From Actinobacteria bacterium 69-20 (GTDB lineage Bacteria > Actinomycetota > Actinomycetes > Mycobacteriales > Nakamurellaceae), in the NCBI GenBank assembly GCA_001897425.1, contig MKSW01000033.1, forward strand, positions 354,717 through 418,716: a stretch of 64,000 nt of DNA, read 5' to 3'. Below the pieces are notes generated by a model. It searched no databases and was not told where the DNA came from. It saw nothing but the letters and a program-made list of their open reading frames with translations. The stretch's first letter is position 1; every line of letters begins with the position of its first letter. A program made the translations under genes and the position numbers. This document shows, in pieces, positions 43,891-52,620 of this stretch.

Positions 43891-45293
43891 GCGCGACCGA
43901 GACCGTCGTGCGGCTCGTCTTCCTCGGCGCCGCAGCGTGTTTCGTGATCGGCCTGCACCTGATGAACTCGCCGCGATCGGCGCGGCACGGCAGCGTCGTG
44001 TCGATGGTCGGCATGATCTGCGCGGGCGTCGCGGCGGTGGTGCTGATCGCCGTGCAGGGGGCGATCACGCCGGTCGGTTGGATCGTCGCGATCGCCGGGC
44101 TGGCGGTGGGCGGCGGCTTCGGCCTGTACATCGCGCGGACCGTGAAGATGACGGCGATCCCGCAGCTGGTGTCGCTGTTCAACGCGGTGGGCGGCGGTGC
44201 GGCGGCGCTGCTCGCGGTGCACGATCTGACCCTCGGTGTGCAGGTCGGCGGCACGGTCGCGATCACCGCGGGCCTGGACATCATCATCGGCGGGGTCACG
44301 TTCTCGGGCTCGCTGATCGCGGCCGGCAAGCTGCAGGGCATCGTCACCGGGTCACCCGTGAAGATCCCGGCGGGGAAGCTGGTGAACGGTGTGCTCGCGG
44401 CGGCGTTCGTGGGCGGCGTGGTGTGGCTGGTCGTGGATTCCACCAGTCCGGGCGCGCTGATCCTGACCTGCGCGGCGGCGCTGGTGTTCGGCGTGACGAT
44501 GGTGCTGCCGATCGGCGGCGCGGACATGCCGGTGGTGATCTCGCTGCTGAACGCGTTCACCGGGCTGGCGGTGGCCATGGCCGGCTTCGTGCTGGACACG
44601 ACGGTGCTGATCATCGCGGGGGCGCTGGTCGGGGCAGCGGGCACGATCCTCACCGTGCTGATGGCCGACGCGATGAACCGGTCGATCCTGTCGATCATCG
44701 TCGGCGGGTTCGGCACCGGCGACTCGGCTTCGACGGTCGGCGGCCCCGGCGGCGATGTGTCCGTGCGGCAGGTGTCCGCCGATGATGTGGCGATCCAGTT
44801 GGCTTACGCGCAGCGGGTTCTCGTGGTTCCGGGGTACGGGCTGGCGGCGGCGCAGGCGCAGCATGAGCTGGCCGAACTGGGCAAGGTGCTGGGCGAGCAC
44901 GGGGTGGACGTGGGCTACGCGATCCACCCGGTGGCCGGCCGGATGCCCGGGCACATGAACGTGCTGCTCGCCGAGGCGAACGTGCCCTACACGCAGCTCA
45001 AGGAGATGGACGAGGCGAATCCGCTCTTCCCGCAGACCGATGTGGCGCTGGTGGTCGGCGCGAATGACGTGACGAACCCCGCGGCCCGGCGACCGGGCAA
45101 CCCGGTCTCCGGCATGCCGATCCTGGACGTGGACAAGGCCAAGTCGGTGGTCGTGATCAAGCGGTCCATGGGCAAGGGCTACGCCGGGCTGGACAACGAG
45201 CTGTACGTCGATCCCAAGACGGGCATGTTCTTCTCGGACGCGAAGGCGGGTCTGGCGGAGATCACCGCGGCGATCAAGACGCTGGTGGCGTAG
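43887..45293 (+). CDS. pntB: NAD(P) transhydrogenase beta subunit
   Basis: 468 residues: about nine membrane helices in the first 280 residues (GLHLMNSPRSARHGS, GLYIARTVKMTAIPQLVSLFNAVGGGAA). The NADP(H)-binding domain III contains VVPGYGLAAAQAQHELAELG, HPVAGRMPGHMNVLLAEANVPY, VALVVGANDVTNPAA and KRSMGKGYAG. It couples hydride transfer between NADH and NADP to proton flow. Complete and normal in length. Confidence 0.96.
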   Translation: MSATETVVRLVFLGAAACFVIGLHLMNSPRSARHGSVVSMVGMICAGVAAVVLIAVQGAITPVGWIVAIAGLAVGGGFGLYIARTVKMTAIPQLVSLFNAVGGGAAALLAVHDLTLGVQVGGTVAITAGLDIIIGGVTFSGSLIAAGKLQGIVTGSPVKIPAGKLVNGVLAAAFVGGVVWLVVDSTSPGALILTCAAALVFGVTMVLPIGGADMPVVISLLNAFTGLAVAMAGFVLDTTVLIIAGALVGAAGTILTVLMADAMNRSILSIIVGGFGTGDSASTVGGPGGDVSVRQVSADDVAIQLAYAQRVLVVPGYGLAAAQAQHELAELGKVLGEHGVDVGYAIHPVAGRMPGHMNVLLAEANVPYTQLKEMDEANPLFPQTDVALVVGANDVTNPAARRPGNPVSGMPILDVDKAKSVVVIKRSMGKGYAGLDNELYVDPKTGMFFSDAKAGLAEITAAIKTLVA

Positions 45294-45436
45294 CGGCTTC
45301 GACGCCGGTTCTTGCTGGCTGCGTCGGCGAGACGCCCACGTTTCGGATACCCTGGGGGGTGTCCGCCCAACGGAATACCGCACCATCGGTGAACGTTGAG
45401 CCGGGTACGAGCATCGACAAGCGCAAGGAGACCTAC

Positions 45437-45805
45437 GTGGCCACCGTCGAACTGACCAACACCAACTTCCAGGACACCGTTCAGAAAAACGGCACCGTGC
45501 TGGTGGACTTCTGGGCGTCCTGGTGCCCGCCGTGCCGCATGTTCGCGCCGGTCTACGAGGCCGCCTCCGAGAAGCACGACGACCTGGTGTTCGGGTCCGT
45601 CAACACCGAGGAGCAGCAGGAGCTCGCGGCCGGGTTCGGCATCAGTTCCATCCCGACGCTGATGGTCTTCCGCGACAACATCCTGATCTACCAGCAGGCT
45701 GGGGCGCTTCCGGAGAAGTCGCTCGAGACGCTGATCGGCAAGGTCCGGGAGCTCGACATGGACAAGGTCCGAGCCGAGGTCGCCAAGCAGGAGGCCCACG
45801 CCTGA
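45437..45805 (+). CDS. trxA: Thioredoxin (CPPC active site)
   Basis: 122 residues from GTG 45437 with AAGGAGA upstream; the ORF opening at 45359 lacks an RBS. Thioredoxin fold: VLVDFWASWCPPCRMFAP, then GISSIPTLMVFRDNIL with the cis-Pro. The active site is CPPC rather than the CGPC of classical TrxA, which usually raises the redox potential. General disulfide reductant in the cytoplasm, or a specialised variant. The stop codon lies at the edge of a direct repeat shared with 49.3 kb. Confidence 0.9.
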   Translation: MATVELTNTNFQDTVQKNGTVLVDFWASWCPPCRMFAPVYEAASEKHDDLVFGSVNTEEQQELAAGFGISSIPTLMVFRDNILIYQQAGALPEKSLETLIGKVRELDMDKVRAEVAKQEAHA

Positions 45806-45935
45806 CGGTGCCCGCCGCCCGGGTTGCGGTGGGGTGCCTCCCGTTTGCGCGGGTGTCAACGGGTATGACGCTGTTCGCGCCGTCACCGGCGCGGGGCGAT
45901 CCTCGCACCGAGGTGCAGGCCGATGGCGACCGCCG
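45801..45935. repeat. Direct repeat copy A (pair with 49297-49433), with remnant of coxG 3' end
   Basis: About 135 bp highly similar to 49297-49433: both begin ACGCCTGACGGTGCCCG and share GGGTGCCTCCCGTTTGCGCG, then the TATGACG(C/A)TGTTC core and CGCCGTCACCGG. On the reverse strand this copy encodes AIGLHLGARIAPRR, matching the CoxG C terminus AIGVLLGAKIARRR, without the rest of the gene. Confidence 0.75.
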
Positions 45936-45970
45936 AGGCTGCCTCGTTGCCGACCGGTCGGTTCGGCTGG

Positions 45971-46522
45971 CTACTCGATGATGCGGATGATCTCCGCGGC
46001 CGCCGCGACGAACGCGGGATGGTCGACCGTGAGCGTGACGACATCGGTGACGTGCAGTGCGGCGCTGTCCCACAGGCCGACGCTGCCCCAGTCGGGGTTG
46101 TAGTAGGACCACCAGCGCACCCCGGCATACTGGCCACCCTCGAAGAGTTCACGCGCCCAGGCCTGGGTCACCTCCCTGTCGCGGGTGACGACACGTGGCG
46201 GACGTAGGCCGAGGCTGGCGAGTCTGTCGGCGTCGTCCAGGTCGCAGACCGCAGCGTGGCCGCCGAGGTCGTACGCGACGAGAGCACGGACGCTCCCGGG
46301 CAGGGCAGGGCTTCCCCGCAGCAGGCCCGCGTTCCACCGCGGTGCCCAGCCGAACGCTTCCGCGACGGCGCACTGCGGGCTGTCGCCGAGGTAGAGAACG
46401 TCATAGGCGCCGGGATTGTCGACGCGGTTCGCGCCGGTAGAGGTCGGCACGAACATCGGGTGTCCGGGCTCACCGTCGGTTGCAGCGGGTAGGTAAGGCA
46501 GTACCCGGTAATACGTCGTCAT
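45971..46522 (-). CDS. RES domain toxin (MbcT-like)
   Basis: 183 residues of the RES family: Arg in TTYYRVLPYLPA, Glu in SPQCAVAEAFGW, Ser-containing GVRWWSYYNPDWGSVGLW. Family members such as mycobacterial MbcT degrade NAD+. Starts 3 nt after the antitoxin stop on the same strand, the usual antitoxin-first order. Confidence 0.9.
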   Translation of the reverse strand: MTTYYRVLPYLPAATDGEPGHPMFVPTSTGANRVDNPGAYDVLYLGDSPQCAVAEAFGWAPRWNAGLLRGSPALPGSVRALVAYDLGGHAAVCDLDDADRLASLGLRPPRVVTRDREVTQAWARELFEGGQYAGVRWWSYYNPDWGSVGLWDSAALHVTDVVTLTVDHPAFVAAAAEIIRIIE

Positions 46523-46525
46523 CGC

Positions 46526-46975
46526 TCAGGCGAATGCGCCCACGGTCAGGGCGTCGATGGCGGGCAGGATCGCCGCCGCCCCGCGCAATTGAAGTACGTC
46601 GATCGGCCGGGCACCGCCCAGGTGCGGGTTCGGGCCGGTCAGCCATAGTCCTGCCTGGTCCGGGTATAACTCCAGCAGCAGCCGGTCCAGCACATGGTCC
46701 AAGTCCGAGATCCGCTTTCGGTTCTCCGGGGACAGCCGTTCCTGGCCCGAACGCCACCGAGACGGCTGACTCCGGGAGACCCCGAGCAGGTCGGCCACCA
46801 CATTGTTGCCGAGCGCCTCGATCACCCGGGAGACCGGACCCGCCGCGGCGTAGCCCGCCTCGGCGGCGGATGAGACCCTGATACTGGCCAGCGTGGCCGC
46901 GCGGCGCCGAGCACCTCGACCCCGCACGGCCGAGCCGCGACCGGCGCTCACCACATCGATGGCCTTGCCCGTCAT
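46526..46975 (-). CDS. Xre/MbcA/ParS-type antitoxin of the RES toxin
   Basis: 149 residues from ATG 46975 with GGGAGGAGG upstream; the ORF opening at 47023 would start inside the palindromic operator. HTH VIEALGNNVVADLLGVSRSQPSRWRSGQ, then the MbcA/ParS toxin-binding domain LSPENRKRISDLDHVLDRLLLELYPDQAGLWL. Neutralises the RES protein and presumably autoregulates through the palindrome upstream. Confidence 0.9.
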   Translation of the reverse strand: MTGKAIDVVSAGRGSAVRGRGARRRAATLASIRVSSAAEAGYAAAGPVSRVIEALGNNVVADLLGVSRSQPSRWRSGQERLSPENRKRISDLDHVLDRLLLELYPDQAGLWLTGPNPHLGGARPIDVLQLRGAAAILPAIDALTVGAFA

Positions 46976-47012
46976 ATCGGTCCGCCTCCTCCCGCCCGCA
47001 AGCCATCCCCGA

Positions 47013-47037
47013 GTGCCCAACACTACTTGTTGGGCAC
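47013..47037. promoter_or_regulatory. Perfect palindromic operator upstream of Xre/RES operon
   Basis: GTGCCCAACA and its exact complement TGTTGGGCAC separated by 5 nt, centred about 50 nt upstream of the antitoxin start. Best candidate for autoregulatory binding by the Xre-type antitoxin. Confidence 0.75.
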
Positions 47038-47214
47038 TGCCGATTCAAGGGGCTCGCTGCCCCGCCGGGTTGCGGATCGTCCTTCGGGCGTGCCGGCGGA
47101 GCTGCCAAGGCCGCGCAGGCGGGTTGCACCGCGCCGCGACTACCGGTTGCCTCGACGCCGTGACAGTCCGATACTCATTCCTTGCCCCAGTCGAACAACG
47201 GAGGGGTCAGGCGA

Positions 47215-49248
47215 ATGAATCGGACTGTATCGATCGCCACCAAGTCACTCGTCGCGGCTGCGGCCGTGATCCTCATGCTTCCGCTGACCGTGGCCGCCGA
47301 GCCGGACAGCGGCGGCGTCGGCGCGATAGGGAGCGAGAGCGCTGCTCCCGTGGCTGTTTTCGCGCCGTGCGCCGCGGGCACCCCGCCGGGCGCCGAATGC
47401 GGCACCGTGTCCGTTCCGCTGGATCGGGTGAAACCGGACGGCACACACCTCAAGATTGCGTTTCAGTTCTATCGGGCGACTGACACGAAACGCCCCGCGG
47501 TGAGCACCATCGTGCCGTCCAGCGGCGGGCCGGGCCTGTCGAACATCGACGTCGCCGCCCTGTGGCTCGACATTCTCAAGCCGCTGCGGCCGACGTTCAA
47601 CGTGCTGCTCATCGACCATCGCGGCATCGGCGCATCCGACGCGATCGACTGCCCGGCACTGCAACATGTGCAAGGCAATCAGTTGGACGCGGCGAGGGCG
47701 TGCGGCCAATCGTTGGGCGCCGCGTCCGACCGATACGGATCCGGGGATGTCGCCGATGACGTCGACGCGGTCCGTGCAGCACTGAACCTGCCGAAGATCG
47801 ACTACTACGGAGTGTCCTACGGGGCGGTCGACGTGCGCGCATACGCGTACCGGCACGCCGACCATCTGCGCGCGGCTGTGCTCGACTCGCCGTACGACTC
47901 GAAAGACGCCGCGTTCGTCCGGACCCTTCCCGGGGCGATGATCCGCATCGCGGCCAGCGTGTGCCTCCGGTCGACAGCGTGCGCTTCCGCGTTCCCCAGG
48001 CCGGAAAAGGTCCTGGACGATCTGGTGCGGCAGCTGGGCCGCCACCCGGTCAGTGGCGTCGGGTACGACGCGGACGGCAACCCGCACAAGGTCACGCTCG
48101 ACCAGGCCGCGGTGCTCGCCATCCTGTACAACAACTACTTCGCCGACCCGGCCTTCTTGAGCCAGGGCGAGATCTTCGCGGCCGCGGCGGCTTTCAACCG
48201 GGGGGACCGGACAGCGCTGCTCCGGCTTGCCGCAGAAAGCCCTGTGCCGACCGACTTCGGGCCGGCCGACGGATTAACATCGGTCGGCGCGGACTATGCG
48301 GTGTTCTGCGCCGACTCGCAGTTCCCGTGGAACAAGAACGCGCCCGAGGCGGTCCGAGAGGCCCAATACCGGGCGGAGCTCGCGCACCTACCCGCGAAAG
48401 CGACCGCGCCGTTCGCGCCGTCCATGTGGGCAGGGTTCATCGCAAGCCAGCCCACACTGCTGATCCCGGGCGCCGACGCGTGCGTGCCGTGGCCCGCACC
48501 GCAGCGGCCCGAGCCGCCGTTCCCGCCCGATGAGCCTTTCCCGTCAACCGTTCCCGCACTACTGCTCGGCGGCGGCCTGGACTACCTGGACATCAACTCG
48601 GAACGATCGCTGATGCCGCTGTTCCGCGGCGACGCGTTCGTCACTGTGCAAAACGCCGGGCATGTCACCAGCTATTGGAACGACTGCGCACGGTCCATCA
48701 TCACCCGGTTCTTCGCGACGCTACGCCCCGGAGACACCCGCTGCGCCGCCAACACTCAAGGCCAGATGGCCAACCCGTTCGGAGCGGCGACAGGCAGGGT
48801 ACAGCTGCAGGGCGTGGCCGCGTTCCCGGCGACCGCGGCACGCGCACCGACACCCAGAGCCATGCCCGGGAGCCGGGGGAGCGTTCTCGACCGGAAAATC
48901 GCGGGCGTGGCCGAATCCGCCGTGCTCGACGCGGTGTATCACAGCGCGCGCATGACCGGCACGACCGGCCGCGGCCTGCACGGCGGAACGTACCGGGTGA
49001 GCCATGCGGCCGGCGCGACAACGTTCACGCTGCAGGGCGTGAGGTTCACCGAAGACGTCGCCGTGTCCGGCGATGTTCGCCTCGACAGTGCGAACCGGCT
49101 CACCGCGGCACTGACCGTCGTCGGTCCGCGCGGCACCCGGGGACGATTCGAGGTACATGCCACGCTGTGGGAGCCGGACCGGCCGTGGGCGACCGTGACC
49201 GGGTCCGTCGCCGGACGAACGATCCGGGTTACCGCACCAGCCCGCTGA
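47215..49248 (+). CDS. Secreted alpha/beta hydrolase (tripeptidyl aminopeptidase-like)
   Basis: 677 residues from ATG 47215 (GGAGGGG upstream). Cleavable signal peptide SLVAAAAVILMLPLTVAAEP. Alpha/beta hydrolase domain with SGGPGLSN (oxyanion), IDHRGIGASDAIDC, nucleophile Ser in YYGVSYGAVDVRAY, a late Asp in LIPGADACVPWP and His in NAGHVTSYW, matching the TAP/SlpD-E exported peptidase family. A ~150-residue beta-rich C-terminal domain follows the TAP C-terminal region. Probably releases N-terminal peptides outside the cell. Confidence 0.88.
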   Translation: MNRTVSIATKSLVAAAAVILMLPLTVAAEPDSGGVGAIGSESAAPVAVFAPCAAGTPPGAECGTVSVPLDRVKPDGTHLKIAFQFYRATDTKRPAVSTIVPSSGGPGLSNIDVAALWLDILKPLRPTFNVLLIDHRGIGASDAIDCPALQHVQGNQLDAARACGQSLGAASDRYGSGDVADDVDAVRAALNLPKIDYYGVSYGAVDVRAYAYRHADHLRAAVLDSPYDSKDAAFVRTLPGAMIRIAASVCLRSTACASAFPRPEKVLDDLVRQLGRHPVSGVGYDADGNPHKVTLDQAAVLAILYNNYFADPAFLSQGEIFAAAAAFNRGDRTALLRLAAESPVPTDFGPADGLTSVGADYAVFCADSQFPWNKNAPEAVREAQYRAELAHLPAKATAPFAPSMWAGFIASQPTLLIPGADACVPWPAPQRPEPPFPPDEPFPSTVPALLLGGGLDYLDINSERSLMPLFRGDAFVTVQNAGHVTSYWNDCARSIITRFFATLRPGDTRCAANTQGQMANPFGAATGRVQLQGVAAFPATAARAPTPRAMPGSRGSVLDRKIAGVAESAVLDAVYHSARMTGTTGRGLHGGTYRVSHAAGATTFTLQGVRFTEDVAVSGDVRLDSANRLTAALTVVGPRGTRGRFEVHATLWEPDRPWATVTGSVAGRTIRVTAPAR

Positions 49249-49296
49249 CCGGGTGAGCCGAGCGTACGGCCCGAGCGAGATGTCCCCGGCTGTACG

Positions 49297-49433
49297 CCTG
49301 ACGGTGCCCGCTACTCCGGTTGCGTTGGGGTGCCTCCCGTTTGCGCGGGTGTCGACGGATATGACGATGTTCGCGCCGTCACCGGCGGCGGGCGATCTTC
49401 GCGCCGAGAAGCACGCCGATGGCGACCGCTGCG
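49297..49433. repeat. Direct repeat copy B (pair with 45801-45935), overlapping the coxG 3' end
   Basis: About 137 bp similar to copy A. It spans the gap between two convergent genes and the last ~18 codons of the CoxG-like gene, and carries an exact TATGACGATGTTC at 49360. A small CCCG/CGGG stem around TTTGCG is present in both copies. Confidence 0.75.
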
Positions 49434-50071
49434 GCGCCGACGAGTACGAACGGGATCGCGCTGAGCAGTCCGGCGGGCCCGGCCGCGGCGGCCGCCGGGG
49501 CGAGGGTGGCGCCGAAGGGCACCCCCGCAGCGCCCGCGGCGGCACCTGCGGCTGCGGGTTCATACGCGGCACCGGCCGGGGCGGCCGCGGGAGCAGCAAC
49601 CGGCGTGGGCGCCACCCCGCCGACCGGCTTCCTGCCCGTCATCACGTCATCGATGGCCGAGAAGAACAGCCCCGCCGTCTTCTTCGCCACGGACGACAGC
49701 ACCCGCTGCCCGACGCCGCCCGCCGGCCCGCCCACGGTCGCGGTGGCGTCGTAGGACAGTTGTGTGGTCCCGTCGCCCTGGTCGGTGAGCGTCACGCCGA
49801 CCGTCGTATCGATCGTCCCGGGGCCGCCGGCGCCGGCCGCGCGCATGGTGAGCTGCGTCGGCGCCGTCATGTCGTACAGCTTCACCTCGCCCGCGTACGT
49901 GCCGCGGATCGCCGCGACGCCCATCGATACGGTGAGCGCGAAGTGGTTGTCCCCCAAGGGCTTCAGCTCCTGGCAGCCCGGGATCACACCGGCCAGCACG
50001 GCCGGGTCGGTGATGGCCGCCCACACCTTGTCCGGCGCGGCGTGCAGCACCGAGGTCCCTGCGATCTTCAT
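49379..50071 (-). CDS. coxG: CoxG-like SRPBCC protein with C-terminal membrane anchor
   Basis: 230 residues. N-terminal ~150 residues are the CoxG SRPBCC domain (MKIAGTSVLHAAPDKVWAAI, VIPGCQELKPLGDNHFAL, TVGGPAGGVGQRVLSSVAKK). Then an Ala/Pro-rich linker and a hydrophobic C-terminal helix ending in basic RRR. CoxG proteins tether CO-dehydrogenase-type molybdenum hydroxylases to the membrane and can bind quinone. Last gene of the M-S-L-G operon, 47 nt after the large subunit. Confidence 0.88.
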   Translation of the reverse strand: MKIAGTSVLHAAPDKVWAAITDPAVLAGVIPGCQELKPLGDNHFALTVSMGVAAIRGTYAGEVKLYDMTAPTQLTMRAAGAGGPGTIDTTVGVTLTDQGDGTTQLSYDATATVGGPAGGVGQRVLSSVAKKTAGLFFSAIDDVMTGRKPVGGVAPTPVAAPAAAPAGAAYEPAAAGAAAGAAGVPFGATLAPAAAAAGPAGLLSAIPFVLVGAAAVAIGVLLGAKIARRR

Positions 50072-50118
50072 GGACGGTCCTTTCGATCAACGCTCGCGTT
50101 CGGGTCGGGCAATATCGC

Positions 50119-52620
50119 CTATGACGATGTATCCGCGCTTTTCTTCGTTCGGGTCGCCGCGCCCCGGCGGGCACGTGTCGCGGCCGACGGGCTCGCCGCG
50201 TACCGCTCCACATGCGGCAACTCCCCGGCGGCGAAGCGCTCGTGCAACCGGTAGAGGTCGTTCGGCGAGATCGGCATCGAGTCGACCGGGAAGCCGACCG
50301 CATCCTCGATCGCCGAGGCGATGAGCGCCGATACCGGGATCACCCCGGCCTCGCCGGCGCCCTTGACCCCGATCGGGTTGAGCGGCGAGGGCGTCTCCTG
50401 GTGCCCGAGCTCCAACTGGCCGAGCTCCTTCTGCGGGATCTCCGTGACGTACGGCATCAGGAAGTCCATGAACGACGCGTTCTGCAACTGGCCGTCCTCG
50501 TCATACTCCATCTTCTCGTACAGCGCGCCGCCGATGCCCTGCGCGACGCCGCCGTGCACCTGCCCGGCCACGATCATCGGGTTCACGAGCCGGCCGCAGT
50601 CGTGCACCACGTAGTACTTGTCGATGTGGATGTCGAACGTCTCCGGATCGATCTCCACGACCGCGGCGTGCATTCCGGAGGCGAACGTGGACCGGGGCGG
50701 CGAGTAGTAGTCCTTGCCCTCCAGGCCAGGCTCGTCATCCTCGGCGACCGGCGGCTTGTCGAAGTCGTCCACGCCCTGGAACTGGGTCGCGGCCTGGGCG
50801 GCCTTGTCGAACGCGTAGCGGAGCGGGTTGGAGAGCACCGCCACCGTGCCGAGGTCGATCTTGGTGTCTGGCGCGCCCTTCATCTGCACCACGCCGTCGA
50901 CGATCTCCAGGTCGTTCTCGTTGCATTCCAGCGCGTTCGCGGCGACCCGCAGTGCCTTGGCCTTCGCCGCGCGCGCTGCGAGGGCGACCGCGGAGCCCGA
51001 CATCACGGCAGTGCGGGAGGCGAAAGTCCCTACGGCGTAACCGAACCGGCGGGTATCGCCGGTCACCACACGGATCTTCTCGAACGGAACCCCCAGCTCG
51101 TCTGCGGTGATCTGCGCCAGCATCGTCTGGTGCCCCTGGCCTTGCGACGTGAGACCCGTTGCCACATCGACGGTTCCGTCCGTCTGGATGTGCACATGGG
51201 CGCCCTCGTACGGCCCCACGCCGGTGCCCTCGACGTAGCAGGCCATGCCGACGCCGAGCAGCTTCCCCCGCGACGCGGCGTCCGCGCGACGCTCGCCCAT
51301 CGAGTCCCAGCCGATCATGTCCTTGAGCATGGTGAGCTGGTGCGGGTAGTTGCCGGAGTCGTAGATCAGCGGCCGGCCATCCTGGAAGATCAGGCCCTGG
51401 TCGTACGGAAACTCGTCGGGCTGGATGAAGTTCGCCGCCCGCACCTCGGCCCGATCACGACCCAAGGCCTGCGCGATCTTGTCCATGGTGCGTTCCATCA
51501 CGAACACGCCCTGCGGCCGGCCGGCGCCGCGATACGGCGTCACCTGCACGGTGTTCGTGTACATCGAGTAGAAGTCCACCCGGTAGGCCCCCGGCTTGTA
51601 CGGGCCGAGCAGCTGCGTCGAGGTGATGATCGGGTTGATGATGCCGTACGGGGTGAAGGCGCCGTTGTCGTGGTAGAAGAGCACGTCCAGCGCGGTCACC
51701 ACGCCGTTGTCGTCGAAGCCGACACGGACATGATGATCCTGCCCGCGCTCGTGCGACGCGGAGATGAAGTGCTCGCGGCGGTCCTCCGCCCACTTCACCG
51801 GTTGTCCCAGCCGGATGGCCGCGAACGGCACCATGATCTCCTCGGGCCACGGGTGGGCGATCTTCACGCCGAACCCGCCGCCCACGTCCGGCGCGATCAC
51901 TTCCACCTTCAGCAAAGGGATCTCGAGTTTCGCGGCGATCGCGGCGCGCACCGACGTCGAGGCCTGCGTGGAGGAGTACACGCGCAGCGAGGAGTCGTCC
52001 GCATCCCACTTCGCGTAGACGCCTTTCCCTTCCAGCGGCGTGGACGCCGATCGCTCGACGTGCAGATCGAACTCCAGGGTGTGCGTCGCCTTCGCGAAGC
52101 CCGCGTCGAGATCACCGACCGTTTGCAGCAGGTGCGCGGAGATGTTGTCCGGAACGTCGTCGTGGGCATGGCGCTCGGCCGCCCGCGCCATGTCCAGGCT
52201 CGCGACCGCGGGCAGCACCTCGTAGTCGACGACGATCCGCTCAGCGGCATCCTCCGCGAGATAACGGTTCTCGGCCACCACCATCGCCACGGCCTGCCCC
52301 ACGTGGTGCACCCGGTCCTTCGCGAGCGCGTACGGCGTGCGCGGCGCGGTAAGCGCAGGATGCGGGATCAGCACCGGCAACGGCTCGGCGACGGGGCCTG
52401 CGAGGTCCTCGTACAGGTAGATCGCGCGCACGCCCTCCACGTCCAGCGCGTCCGCGATGTCGATCGACCGGATCCGCGCATTCGCGTGCGGGGAGCGCAG
52501 GAAGGCCGCCTCGAGCACCGGCTGCCCGGCGCCGATGTCGTCGAGGTAGTGCCCTTGGCCGGTGGTGAGCCGGATGTCCTCGGTCCGGCGGATCGGTTCG
52601 CCGAAGTACCGCTGCCCCAT
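50119..52620 (-). CDS. Molybdenum hydroxylase large subunit (CO dehydrogenase-like, form II)
   Basis: 833 residues of the xanthine dehydrogenase/CoxL family: GQRYFGEPIRRTEDIRLTTG, GGGFGVKIAHPWPEE, moco-binding QGQGHQTMLAQI, and catalytic Glu in GVKGAGEAGVIP. The active-site loop reads PYRGAGR, the form II type, not AYxCSFR of true form I CO dehydrogenase, so the substrate is probably an aldehyde or N-heterocycle. Starts just after the small-subunit stop. The C terminus (ADTSS) and stop are encoded in a variant copy of the dispersed motif. Confidence 0.9.
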   Translation of the reverse strand: MGQRYFGEPIRRTEDIRLTTGQGHYLDDIGAGQPVLEAAFLRSPHANARIRSIDIADALDVEGVRAIYLYEDLAGPVAEPLPVLIPHPALTAPRTPYALAKDRVHHVGQAVAMVVAENRYLAEDAAERIVVDYEVLPAVASLDMARAAERHAHDDVPDNISAHLLQTVGDLDAGFAKATHTLEFDLHVERSASTPLEGKGVYAKWDADDSSLRVYSSTQASTSVRAAIAAKLEIPLLKVEVIAPDVGGGFGVKIAHPWPEEIMVPFAAIRLGQPVKWAEDRREHFISASHERGQDHHVRVGFDDNGVVTALDVLFYHDNGAFTPYGIINPIITSTQLLGPYKPGAYRVDFYSMYTNTVQVTPYRGAGRPQGVFVMERTMDKIAQALGRDRAEVRAANFIQPDEFPYDQGLIFQDGRPLIYDSGNYPHQLTMLKDMIGWDSMGERRADAASRGKLLGVGMACYVEGTGVGPYEGAHVHIQTDGTVDVATGLTSQGQGHQTMLAQITADELGVPFEKIRVVTGDTRRFGYAVGTFASRTAVMSGSAVALAARAAKAKALRVAANALECNENDLEIVDGVVQMKGAPDTKIDLGTVAVLSNPLRYAFDKAAQAATQFQGVDDFDKPPVAEDDEPGLEGKDYYSPPRSTFASGMHAAVVEIDPETFDIHIDKYYVVHDCGRLVNPMIVAGQVHGGVAQGIGGALYEKMEYDEDGQLQNASFMDFLMPYVTEIPQKELGQLELGHQETPSPLNPIGVKGAGEAGVIPVSALIASAIEDAVGFPVDSMPISPNDLYRLHERFAAGELPHVERYAASPSAATRARRGAATRTKKSADTSS

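Noticed and set aside
46971-46983. GATATGACGGGC as another copy of the dispersed motif
   Set aside because: Matches only the ATGACG that forms the start codon region; the same applies to 63446-63452. Not counted as motif copies.
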